A stretch of DNA of 6,464 bases from Bacteroidota bacterium (GCA_004322375.1 SCUC01000180.1:1-6464), one strand, 5' to 3'; shown: positions 1 through 6,235, numbered from the stretch's first letter. Translations and numbers: made by a program. Notes: generated by a model not told the origin, from the sequence alone.

Positions 1-1
1 A

Positions 2-220
2 GGCGGAGATACGCTGCTTGTCGGCGGAGATTTTGAAAAGGCAGGCGACTCCACAACGTATCATCTTGCAAGGTGGGATGGAAGAAAGTGGTCGAGCGTT
101 TGCAACAGCTTTAACGGCAGGGTGCATACGGTCATGCGCGCGAAGAACGGCGATATGTATGTTGGCGGGGCGTTTGATAGTCATAGGAACATTGCTCAGA
201 AACCAAAAAACTATTGTTGA
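2..220 (+). CDS. C-terminal fragment of a repeat beta-propeller protein (5' end outside window)
   Basis: The frame is open from the window edge to a TGA at 218-220, giving 72 residues. It carries two copies of a blade motif, VGGDF at fragment residues 7-11 and VGGAF at 54-58, 47 residues apart, with LARWDGRKW between them. This is the pattern of kelch-like or delta-60-like propeller repeats found in large secreted proteins of the FCB group, where each blade reads roughly VGG-F...(A)RWDG..W. Such proteins usually bind or decorate surfaces, and no enzyme activity can be claimed. The end is odd: the second blade stops 12 residues after VGGAFDS, without the expected RWDG strand and without a type IX sorting domain, and the stop is doubled (TGATGA). 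This suggests a truncated gene rather than a natural end. The 77-bp inverted repeat begins 50 bases downstream. Family assignment is by motif recognition only. Confidence 0.6.
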   Translation, partial: GGDTLLVGGDFEKAGDSTTYHLARWDGRKWSSVCNSFNGRVHTVMRAKNGDMYVGGAFDSHRNIAQKPKNYC

Positions 221-270
221 TGAAGTAATTTCAATAAATTCACCACAAGCTACAACGGCGGTCAAACTAT

Positions 271-347
271 GTGCGACTCACTTCAACTTATTATGCTTGA
301 TGGTCTGTCGGGATATTGCGAATTCTATAAGCAGAAGTGAGTCGCAC
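271..347. repeat. 77-bp inverted-repeat element (MITE-like or large hairpin)
   Basis: GTGCGACTCACTTC at 271-284 is the exact reverse complement of 334-347. After a symmetric 2-base interruption the pairing resumes with CTTAT (287-291) against ATAAG (327-331), giving a 21-position stem with two mismatches around a 35-base loop. No T-run follows the right arm, so a simple intrinsic terminator is unlikely. It lies in the gap between a truncated propeller gene and a peptidase gene. From memory, GTGCGACTCACTT-type palindromes recur between genes in some FCB genomes. A small non-autonomous mobile element is the best guess, and an mRNA-stabilising hairpin is the alternative. Confidence 0.6.
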
Positions 348-451
348 GTACAAACCCCTCACCAATTTTGCTATTCTCTCCTTTTCCCGTTACATTACCA
401 CCCGCACAATGTACTGCAACAACTCAATCCCCACTTCTTAGGAATAGACAG

Positions 452-2530
452 ATGAAATTTATTTACCTTTATACAATACTTTGCATAATGCTTATGTTCA
501 GCACACAATCAACAAATGCTCAACCGCAAGATCTCTCATGGATGAACGCTTCCAAAGCAACATTGGAGAAGGAACTCGTCCAAAAATATGGCGATAGCCA
601 ACGCGAACGTATTCAGCGAGGGCTTAACCAAACCGCGAGCCTCTGGCGTGCGGAGGATGGAGACGCGGCAACGTATGAAGAATTCGTTCGCACAAATTTC
701 GCAGGCGACCAGACAACCTTAGATGCGATGTTTAACCGTTTCGAGTATTTACTGGAACAGCTTAACGGGCATCTCACCGAAATCGGGAGAGAATTCCGCC
801 AGCAAGCCGACCTAGAGCTTGGAACGATTTACCCGTTCGATGAAACATTTGCCGCGTACGATGTCTCCGCGCATCTTGCCGATGACTTCTTCGAGAACAA
901 GCTGGCATTTACGGTGCTGTTAAATTTTCCTCTCACAACGCTTGATGAACGTCTGACAAAAGGCGAAACATGGTCTCGCCGCCAATGGGCGGAAGTGCGG
1001 TTAGCGCAGCGATTCTCTACCCGCGTTCCATCCGACGTGAACCTCGCGATTGCCAAAGCCAGCGCAGAAGCGGACAGGTACATCGCCGAGTACAACATCT
1101 GGATGCACCATCTTCTCAATGAGAAAGGGGAGAGGTTGTTCCCCGCGAAGATGCGGCTGCTTTCGCACTGGAATCTTCGAGACGAAATCAAGTCGAATTA
1201 CTCTGTCGAAAAAGTCGGGCTTGCCAAGCAGCGCATGATACAGAAAGTAATGGAGCGAATTGTTGACCAGACCATCCCGGAAGTTGTCGTCAATAACCCT
1301 TATGTTGACTGGAATCCGTTCACCAACGAAGTTACACCCGCCGCAGTGAATGATGCCGATTCTCCCGCGCCCCCTGATATGAAAGTCACTAACGCTCCTG
1401 AGCCGGACACGCGTTACGCGACATTGCTGAACACGTTTCTCGCCTCGAAAAAAGCAGACCCCTATTCACCGACAACCCCTACGTTAATTGCGCGCAGGTT
1501 CGAGCTTAACCGCGAAATTCCTGAAGCAAGAATGAAGGCGATGCTTGAGCAGGTACTCTCTTCTCCTTTAGTAAAGGATGTCGCCAAGCTCATCAAGAAA
1601 CGATTGAACCGTTCGCTTGAGCCGTTCGATATTTGGTACAACGGATTCAAGCCGCAGGGAAAATATTCTCCCGAGGAGCTTGATGCAATCGTCGCGAAAA
1701 AATATCCAACTGCAGAAGCGTACAAAGCCGATATGCCGAACCTCTTGACAAAGTTAGGATTCACGGGCGAGAAAGCTCAATATCTTGCCGATAATATTAT
1801 TGTTGACCCCGCGCGCGGTTCAGGTCATGCCATGAGCGCAGGGATGAGGTCGGAAAAAACTCACCTCAGAACGCGCGTTGAAAAAACAGGAATGAACTAC
1901 AAAGGATATAATATCGCCGTTCACGAGATGGGACATAACGTCGAGCAAACATTTTCCTTAAACAACATTGACCACACTCTGGTGGCAGGAGTTCCGAACA
2001 CGGCATTTACGGAAGCGCTCGCGTTTGTGTTCCAGGGACATGACCTTGAGCTGCTCGGATTGACAGCCCCCGATGCGAAATCGGAAGCGTTGAAAACTCT
2101 TAACGATTTCTGGGGAACGTACGAAATCTCCGGCGTCGCGCTGGTTGATATGGCAGTCTGGCACTGGATGTACGAGCATCCCAACGGAACACCCGCCGAG
2201 CTAAAAGCAGCAACCATACAAATCTCGAAAGATATCTGGAATAAATTTTACGCGCCGGTGTTCAACAAAAAAGACGTAACGCTTCTCGGAATTTATTCCC
2301 ACATGATTCATTCGTTTCTCTATCTCCCCGATTACCCAATCGGGCATTTAATTGCGCATCAAATAGAAGAACAGATGAAAAAAGCGGGAAGCATCGGAAG
2401 CGAGTTCGAGCGCATGACAAAATCAGGCAGTATCGCGCCCGACCTCTGGATGAAAACCGCAACCGGCGCACCCGTTGGCGCAGAGGCTATGTTAGAAGCG
2501 ACAGAACGCGCGTTGAAAGAAGTGAAGTAA
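452..2530 (+). CDS. Secreted zinc metallopeptidase, gluzincin HEMGH type (M2/M3-like catalytic part)
   Basis: This 692-residue protein starts with a clear signal peptide (residues 1-23, cleavage probably after TNA) and has no lipobox cysteine, so it is exported to the periplasm or beyond. The active site reads HEMGH at residues 491-495, and the likely third zinc ligand is E521 in AFTEALAF, 26 residues after the second histidine. That spacing is close to thimet oligopeptidase (M3) and ACE (M2). Near the C-terminus, YLPDYPIGHLIA (from residue 624) resembles the substrate-side helix of PepF/M3-type enzymes, followed by a SGSIAPDLW...TGAP region. Residues 24-470 are helical-looking and charged, and I do not recognise a family there. 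An oligopeptidase cutting small peptides is therefore an inference. The start at 452 was chosen over an in-frame ATG at 368 because it begins the signal peptide and has AGGAA (440-444) seven bases upstream. GC content is higher than in the right half of the window. The gene is followed by a strong terminator. Confidence 0.85.
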   Translation: MKFIYLYTILCIMLMFSTQSTNAQPQDLSWMNASKATLEKELVQKYGDSQRERIQRGLNQTASLWRAEDGDAATYEEFVRTNFAGDQTTLDAMFNRFEYLLEQLNGHLTEIGREFRQQADLELGTIYPFDETFAAYDVSAHLADDFFENKLAFTVLLNFPLTTLDERLTKGETWSRRQWAEVRLAQRFSTRVPSDVNLAIAKASAEADRYIAEYNIWMHHLLNEKGERLFPAKMRLLSHWNLRDEIKSNYSVEKVGLAKQRMIQKVMERIVDQTIPEVVVNNPYVDWNPFTNEVTPAAVNDADSPAPPDMKVTNAPEPDTRYATLLNTFLASKKADPYSPTTPTLIARRFELNREIPEARMKAMLEQVLSSPLVKDVAKLIKKRLNRSLEPFDIWYNGFKPQGKYSPEELDAIVAKKYPTAEAYKADMPNLLTKLGFTGEKAQYLADNIIVDPARGSGHAMSAGMRSEKTHLRTRVEKTGMNYKGYNIAVHEMGHNVEQTFSLNNIDHTLVAGVPNTAFTEALAFVFQGHDLELLGLTAPDAKSEALKTLNDFWGTYEISGVALVDMAVWHWMYEHPNGTPAELKAATIQISKDIWNKFYAPVFNKKDVTLLGIYSHMIHSFLYLPDYPIGHLIAHQIEEQMKKAGSIGSEFERMTKSGSIAPDLWMKTATGAPVGAEAMLEATERALKEVK

Positions 2531-2535
2531 ATTTA

Positions 2536-2579
2536 TAGTAGCCCACTCCGCCAGAAGCGGATTAAGTCGTGGGCTGCTA
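2536..2579. repeat. REP-like nested hairpin (GTAG-CCCAC...GTGGG)
   Basis: TAGTAGCCCAC (2536-2546) pairs with GTGGGCTGCTA (2569-2579) with a single T-G wobble. Inside, TCCGC (2547-2551) and GCGGA (2557-2561) form a second hairpin, and seven bases (2562-2568) bulge out on the right side. There is no T-tract. The GTAG tetranucleotide directly before a CCCAC/GTGGG stem is the known layout of REP elements moved by RAYT (TnpA-REP) transposases. No RAYT gene lies in the window, so the assignment is by architecture only. It may also help protect the 3' end of the peptidase mRNA. Confidence 0.5.
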
Positions 2580-2591
2580 AACTTCGTCGAC

Positions 2592-2633
2592 AAAAAAGCC
2601 GTCCAGCTTTGTGCTAAAGCAGGACGGCTTTTT
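2592..2633. terminator. Strong bidirectional rho-independent terminator
   Basis: GCCGTCC (2598-2604) pairs perfectly with GGACGGC (2622-2628). After an A-A mismatch the stem continues as GCTTT/AAAGC around a five-base GTGCT loop. Six A's precede the stem and five T's follow it, so the structure has a U-tract when transcribed from either strand. It sits between two convergent genes, 61 bases after the stop of the plus-strand peptidase and 20 bases beyond the stop of the minus-strand sorted protein. It therefore very probably ends both transcripts. Confidence 0.92.
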
Positions 2634-2653
2634 ACTTTTTAAATGATAATTTT

Positions 2654-4165
2654 TTACTTGATTAACGTCATTCTCTTCATATCGGAAAAGATTCTTGCAG
2701 CTCCGTTCTCATCAACAGATTCGGCAGTAATCTTATAGAAATAAATGCCGCTTGTCAGAGACGAAGCGTCAAAGGAAACGTCGTACTCGCCGCTTTCATA
2801 TTGTTCCCGGTCAATTAAGGTTGATATTTCTTGCCCTAAGAGGTTAAATACCTTTAGCGAAACCAGTGACGAATGACCAATGACAAATGACAATTTTGTG
2901 GCAGGGTTGAACGGATTGGGATAATTCTGCTGTAAAGCAAATTCTTTTGGTTGATTGTCGAATTGCTCATCACCGTTAAACACTTTTGGGGCGGTGCCTG
3001 AAGGCTGCAGCATTACGGCTTCGCTTGAGGCGAGGAGAGCAGTCAACTTTGTTTTCGAGGCAAAACTAATCGTATCAACAGTGTAAGGAGTCGGTGCGTA
3101 AGATGAATTGATAAATACCAGTAAATCATACAATTCGCTTAATGTAACCGCGCCAATGGTAGTCGGCGTTATGCACGAAATAATGGTGTCCGCGTAGGCG
3201 GAAATTTCAGATACCAGCTTATGATGGAAAACGCTTCCTGTGTTGCTGTATTCCTGCTCGCCGAATCCAATCGGGAATTTCTCTGTCGCGCTCGCCGCGA
3301 TATTTAATTTTAATGTCAACGCCTCGGCAAACAGCTTGTTATTAAATTTATCCGGTGGTAGCGATTTTTGCTGCTTATCAAACAGCTTCTTACCGAGTGA
3401 ATCTAAACAGCGAGGTCCGTTGGTATGAGTGAGAATGCCGGACTTCACTTTTTTCGATAACGATTTCAGAACGTCCATATAATTTTTGTGGATGACGGAA
3501 TTTGCGCCTTTCGTTCCTTGTGGAACTCCAACAATAAGACCGTTGGCAAAATAGGTCGGCGCGGTTTGTCCGAAGCCTTTCGGGAATAATTCTTCACCGA
3601 CATTATGGAGCGTCGGCATCGGCAGTCCTACATGATTATCCATGTAATCGGTATCGAGCTTGAGCGTTACAGGTTTTGCTTTTCCCCATTGGTACTTGAG
3701 CTTCATCTTTTTGCCCATGTACCCTATGCCGTCTATTTGGATTATCTCATCAGCTACTACCGTTGTTAATGTGTCTTTTAATTTCTTGCCATTGAACGTT
3801 GCCAACGTTTCTGTTTTTGCAACTCCGCGCGTAATGGCGCCAGTAGCGTTCATGCCAAAATCAAGTAAAAGAATATTGCTGTTGCTCGCTACTGTGAGTG
3901 TGAGTTTGAAAAAAACTTTATCGTTTTTCCGCTTTACAACAGCTTGCTTTCCTTTAACATCAACAGAGTTAACCCAATCGGCATATTTCGCTGTGCGATA
4001 TCCACCTGCACTAGCTTGCTCAGGTAATAAGTAAAGTGAAATAAAGAAGATGAGAAAAAGCAGAAATGAAATACTTTTGACTCCACGTCGAAGTATTAAT
4101 TGTTGAGAACCGGAATCTTGCAATTCCCTTCTCACGCCTGATGAACTAGTAAGAACATGACCCAT
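2654..4165 (-). CDS. Secreted protein with type IX secretion C-terminal sorting domain
   Basis: With the start at 4165 the product has 503 residues. A long basic N-region (about 30 residues) precedes a hydrophobic core (SISFLLFLIFFISLYLL, residues 31-47) and an ASA cleavage site at 51-53. Residues 54-400 do not match a family I know and contain no obvious catalytic motif. Residues 409-503 are a Por/type IX sorting domain (TIGR04183-like): NYPNPFNP, then VFNLLGQE, then GEYDVSFDASSLTSGIYFYKI, ending MKRMTLIK. Such domains carry proteins across the outer membrane and are then normally removed or attached at the surface. The GTG at 4252 extends the frame by 29 residues but has no ribosome site, whereas the ATG at 4165 has GGAG (4171-4174) five bases upstream. 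Two odd points are a 7-bp tandem repeat inside the sorting domain and a possible leader ORF overlapping the start. It may be co-transcribed with the upstream minus-strand genes. Confidence 0.85.
   Translation of the reverse strand: MGHVLTSSSGVRRELQDSGSQQLILRRGVKSISFLLFLIFFISLYLLPEQASAGGYRTAKYADWVNSVDVKGKQAVVKRKNDKVFFKLTLTVASNSNILLLDFGMNATGAITRGVAKTETLATFNGKKLKDTLTTVVADEIIQIDGIGYMGKKMKLKYQWGKAKPVTLKLDTDYMDNHVGLPMPTLHNVGEELFPKGFGQTAPTYFANGLIVGVPQGTKGANSVIHKNYMDVLKSLSKKVKSGILTHTNGPRCLDSLGKKLFDKQQKSLPPDKFNNKLFAEALTLKLNIAASATEKFPIGFGEQEYSNTGSVFHHKLVSEISAYADTIISCITPTTIGAVTLSELYDLLVFINSSYAPTPYTVDTISFASKTKLTALLASSEAVMLQPSGTAPKVFNGDEQFDNQPKEFALQQNYPNPFNPATKLSFVIGHSSLVSLKVFNLLGQEISTLIDREQYESGEYDVSFDASSLTSGIYFYKITAESVDENGAARIFSDMKRMTLIK
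2864..2891. repeat. Four tandem copies of a 7-bp unit (NAATGAC) inside the sorting domain
   Basis: The plus strand reads CAGTGAC, GAATGAC, CAATGAC, AAATGAC in immediate succession. On the coding (minus) strand this is GTCATTN repeated, encoding SFVIGHSSLVS of the type IX sorting domain. Seven is not a multiple of three, so gain or loss of one unit would shift the frame and destroy the rest of the sorting domain. The first copy differs from the others at one extra position (GTGAC in place of ATGAC). Confidence 0.75.
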
Positions 4166-4268
4166 AAATGCTCCATGAATGAATGAAAAAGGTAAATTTT
4201 TGATAGGTCGAATATAGGAGATTACGGTATGAATAGCAATAAAATAGCGCACAAAATAAGTATTTCAT
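4146..4268 (-). CDS. Possible 40-residue leader ORF before the sorted protein
   Basis: An ATG at 4268-4266 lies seven bases after a perfect AGGAGG and opens a 40-codon frame beginning MKYLFCALFYCYSYRNLL and rich in Tyr, Phe and Ser. It ends at TAG 4148-4146, 17 bases past the ATG (4165) of the sorted protein and in a different frame. The overlap would permit translational coupling. The peptide resembles nothing I know and is not a convincing signal peptide. The evidence for translation is the ribosome site, the best in the window. The alternatives are that the ORF is a chance frame, or that a frame change has split the true N-terminus of the downstream gene. Confidence 0.3.
   Translation of the reverse strand: MKYLFCALFYCYSYRNLLYSTYQKFTFFIHSWSIYGSCSY
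4175..4186. repeat. Three tandem copies of the 4-bp unit ATGA
   Basis: ATGAATGAATGA lies between the leader ATG (4268) and the ATG of the sorted protein (4165). The two ATGs are 103 bases apart, one more than a multiple of three. Loss of one 4-bp unit, or gain of two, would join the leader frame to the sorted-protein frame without an intervening stop. It is short and may be chance. Confidence 0.45.
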
Positions 4269-4275
4269 AACTATT

Positions 4276-4281
4276 CCTCCT
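4276..4281 (-). promoter_or_regulatory. Consensus Shine-Dalgarno site AGGAGG
   Basis: CCTCCT on the plus strand is AGGAGG on the minus strand, seven bases before an ATG at 4268. The other genes here have weak or partial sites (AGGAA, GGAG, AAGGGA), so this one stands out. It points to the 40-codon leader frame, not directly to the frame of the sorted protein. Confidence 0.55.
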
Positions 4282-4302
4282 AAGGTTCTATGGCAAATTA
4301 GC

Positions 4303-4911
4303 CTAAAAAGAAATAGTTTTACTGCAATTACTTTTTTTCTCTGTGTAATCAGTGTAATCTGTTAAATCCGTGATCCCGAAAGTTTTATTTTGTGCAGTCA
4401 TCTTAATAAAATACGAAAGCCGTTTCTTAAATACTTCCGGACGTTTTCTTGCCCCGGCAATGAAAGAAATTCGGATGCGTTGATAGCTTTCGGGGAATTG
4501 CCGGAAATATTTCCATGTTGCTTTATCTGCCTTAATCGTTTTCAAAATGTCCGGTGGAAATGTAAATGGTTGTTCGAGCGCGTTGCCAAGCGCGGCGAAG
4601 CCGGCTTTCGTCATCTTCTTAGTTGCTATAAGTTTCTTTGCCCGCTCCTTGTTGAGCTCAGACCAGGGACTTTTTGGCTTCCGGGGTGTGAACCGTTGCG
4701 CGAAGCTGTCCGCATCAATCTTTTTTTGTGTGCTGTCAATCCACCCGAAGCAGAGCGCTTCCTCCACGGCATCGTTGTATGGGATGCGCCTCTTTCCGGA
4801 TTGCTTGTTGTAATAGACAAGCCAAATTTCTTTCTCAGTTTTGTGATGCTTGCGCAGCCAGGTTCTCCACTCAGCGCGGGTGGAGAGATAGAGGGTTTGG
4901 GTAAGGTGCAT
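4303..4911 (-). CDS. YdeI/OmdA-family protein with repeat-derived C-terminal tail
   Basis: The 202-residue product matches the cytoplasmic YdeI/OmpD-associated family (COG4430; C-terminal part corresponds to Pfam OmdA). The N-terminal domain has EIWLVYYNK (28-36) and the hallmark EALCFGWIDS (51-60), followed by RFTPRKPKSPWSELNKER (73-90). The C-terminal domain has FTFPPDI (116-122), an ESYQRIRISFIAGARKRPE stretch (131-149) and KKRLSYFIKMTAQNK (162-176), which together are nearly diagnostic. The family name refers to bacteriocin or cationic peptide protection, but the biochemical activity is unknown. The family core ends near residue 179. The last 23 residues start with ITDLTDYTDYTEKK, encoded by 9-bp repeats, and look like a later extension. 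There is no clear ribosome site before the ATG. It lies 70 bases after the acetyltransferase gene and 34 bases before the leader ORF, consistent with one transcript. Confidence 0.9.
   Translation of the reverse strand: MHLTQTLYLSTRAEWRTWLRKHHKTEKEIWLVYYNKQSGKRRIPYNDAVEEALCFGWIDSTQKKIDADSFAQRFTPRKPKSPWSELNKERAKKLIATKKMTKAGFAALGNALEQPFTFPPDILKTIKADKATWKYFRQFPESYQRIRISFIAGARKRPEVFKKRLSYFIKMTAQNKTFGITDLTDYTDYTEKKSNCSKTISF
4344..4370. repeat. 9-bp repeat, three degenerate copies, encoding the tail of the YdeI protein
   Basis: The plus strand reads TGTAATCAG, TGTAATCTG, TTAAATCCG in tandem, and on the coding strand CGGATTTAA CAGATTACA CTGATTACA. It encodes a three-residue rhythm (TDL TDY TDY). From memory, GATTACACAGATT-type repeats are dispersed between genes in many bacterial genomes. 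Here the repeat lies just past the conserved end of the protein family and is read through to a stop at 4303. Confidence 0.65.
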
Positions 4912-4981
4912 GGTGATTCTGAAGAGAAGGGAGTGTTGTTTCTAAAGATTGATAACTCGAAATGAATTTCTCAATGTTCTT

Positions 4982-5470
4982 TTACAATTCTTTTTCCATG
5001 AACACTGTCCCGTTCACTGGATTGAAACGGTAAGGAGAGATTTCGTAGAATCCGAATGAACGGTAAAGTTGTTGTGCCTGTTTCATCGTTGGCAATGTAT
5101 CTAGTCGAATTTTTTTATAGTTCAATTCCCTGGCGACGGAAAGAGTGAATTCCAGCAATTGTTGTCCTAGATGATGTCCCCTATATTCCGGCTGAACAAA
5201 CATTCGTTTCAGTTCGGCGGTGTCGTTATCATATTTCCTTATGCCAACGCAGCCGACGGCACTGGTATCGTGGAAAGCGATCACTAATGCTCCCCCGGGT
5301 TTGTTGTATTGCTTATCAATTGTTTTTAATTCGTTCGGAAAATCTTGAAAGCATAAATCAACATCGAGTGAATTCGCGTATTGCTGGAACAAAGTTTGTC
5401 CATCGGTAAAGTCTTGATTGGTGCACGCTATTTTGAATACGATATTGCGTTGAAGTGCCAGTTTTTCCAT
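4982..5470 (-). CDS. GNAT-family N-acetyltransferase
   Basis: This 162-residue cytoplasmic protein is a full-length single-domain GNAT enzyme, transferring an acetyl group from acetyl-CoA to an amine of unknown substrate. Motif A is AELKRMFVQPEYRGHHLGQQLLEF (residues 85-108), written here as two parts: the beta-4 strand with KRMFV, and the CoA pyrophosphate loop RGHHLG at 97-102. The usual R-x-x-G-x-G has His in place of the first Gly (H100), a modest deviation. Motif B is IRLDTLPTM...AQQLYRSFGFYEI (about 121-144), followed by PYRFNP and a VFMEKEL end. This LDTLPTM...LYRSFGF arrangement marks a common subfamily of uncharacterised acetyltransferases. The start has AAGGGA about six bases upstream. 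It begins 18 bases after the lipoprotein gene, so the two are probably co-transcribed, although a functional link is not evident. Confidence 0.9.
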   Translation of the reverse strand: MEKLALQRNIVFKIACTNQDFTDGQTLFQQYANSLDVDLCFQDFPNELKTIDKQYNKPGGALVIAFHDTSAVGCVGIRKYDNDTAELKRMFVQPEYRGHHLGQQLLEFTLSVARELNYKKIRLDTLPTMKQAQQLYRSFGFYEISPYRFNPVNGTVFMEKEL

Positions 5471-5488
5471 AACGGTCCCTTCACAAAA

Positions 5489-6235
5489 TCAATGTAACTG
5501 TGCAATTAATTCTTCATTAAAATTGTTATTCTTCGCTTTTGCGAGCAACTCCTTCAAAGGGATTGCTTTCACGAAATATCTAAAAATATAATTGTATTTC
5601 GAGTAGCTGCCTCTTTCAGCTTCATTCATGAGTTTTATCATCTCCCCATTACTGAGAACAATATTTGATTTTGAAAGTTGATCGGCGGCAAACATGGCAA
5701 AGCCCTCATAAAACCAGATGGGTCCCATCGCTTCTTCATCCCCCTTGAGTATTCTTACGTGTAGCCTATGAGCAATTTCATGCGTCAGTAATTTTTCAAA
5801 TGAATGTTCTTCGATTCCCTCGGGAAATACTTTTGAGTAAAATTCAGGTGTCATTGCAACTAACGTTTTCTTTTCCAACGCGGCACAATACGTATCGGCT
5901 AATTTCATCGTTGTGTCTGCCTCTGCAAGTGTTAGCAATGCTATGTTGAATTGATGCTTATCGTCAAAGAACATGACGCTATCCATAAATTCTTCCTTTG
6001 CTAAATCTCCCCACTCATAAATACTTGAAAAATTTTGAATGTTTCTGGTAGCTGCGTCAAAGTAATTTTGCAATTCGGTTCTCCTCCGTTCTAATGAAGC
6101 GGGTAAAATTAAACGGATGGAAGCTATTCGGGCATTCTGTGTTGCCGGCTTAGCTGATGTTGAAGGCTGGCTTTGATGTTGCCTGTTGCAAGAGATTATG
6201 AGAAATGCGACGAGAATCAAAAAACCGATTTTCAT
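5489..6235 (-). CDS. Lipoprotein zinc metallopeptidase, gluzincin HEIAH type
   Basis: From the ATG at 6235 the product has 248 residues. MKIGFLILVAFLIISC is a textbook lipoprotein signal with the lipobox cysteine at residue 16, so the protein is membrane anchored, followed by a Ser/Gln/Thr-rich linker. The catalytic motif is HEIAH at 152-156, and the third zinc ligand is probably E177 in IWFYEGFAMFAADQL, 21 residues after the second histidine. This HExxH...W-x-x-EG-x-A pattern is typical of the Peptidase_MA-like superfamily. The C-terminal YSKYNYIFRYFVKAIPLKELL helix pair also fits that family, and length looks complete. Start choice is uncertain: an in-frame ATG at 6310 has AAGGA (6316-6320) five bases upstream and would add 25 residues, but this puts an acidic, unusually long region before the lipobox. 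A weak upstream promoter candidate is TTG (6361-6359) and TAATATTTTG (6337-6328), 21 bases apart. AT-rich compared with the peptidase at 452-2530. Substrate unknown. Confidence 0.82.
   Translation of the reverse strand: MKIGFLILVAFLIISCNRQHQSQPSTSAKPATQNARIASIRLILPASLERRRTELQNYFDAATRNIQNFSSIYEWGDLAKEEFMDSVMFFDDKHQFNIALLTLAEADTTMKLADTYCAALEKKTLVAMTPEFYSKVFPEGIEEHSFEKLLTHEIAHRLHVRILKGDEEAMGPIWFYEGFAMFAADQLSKSNIVLSNGEMIKLMNEAERGSYSKYNYIFRYFVKAIPLKELLAKAKNNNFNEELIAQLH

Noticed and set aside
368..396. Sigma-70-like promoter TTGCTA, 17 bases, TACATT before the peptidase
   Set aside because: Only 4 of 6 matches in each box, and this group mostly uses a different consensus (TTTG and TAnnTTTG). Too weak to annotate.
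368..451. Extended N-terminus of the peptidase from an ATG at 368
   Set aside because: It would place 28 Pro/Thr-rich residues before a complete signal peptide. The ATG at 452 has a ribosome site and starts the signal peptide directly.
18..455. Plus-strand 145-codon frame across the left edge and the gap
   Set aside because: It overlaps the propeller fragment in another frame and reads straight through the inverted repeat. The composition is not protein-like and no family motif is seen.
829..1191. Minus-strand 120-codon frame
   Set aside because: Antisense shadow of the peptidase gene, without any recognisable motif.
4166..4252. GTG start at 4252 for the sorted protein
   Set aside because: No ribosome site precedes it, and it moves the signal peptide even further from the N-terminus than the ATG at 4165.
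4286..4306. Small GGC/GCC hairpin after the YdeI-family stop
   Set aside because: Only three clean base pairs and no T-run, so it is not a credible terminator between that gene and the next.
4390..4965. Plus-strand 191-codon frame
   Set aside because: It lies opposite the well-supported YdeI-family gene, and its translation looks like a complement shadow.
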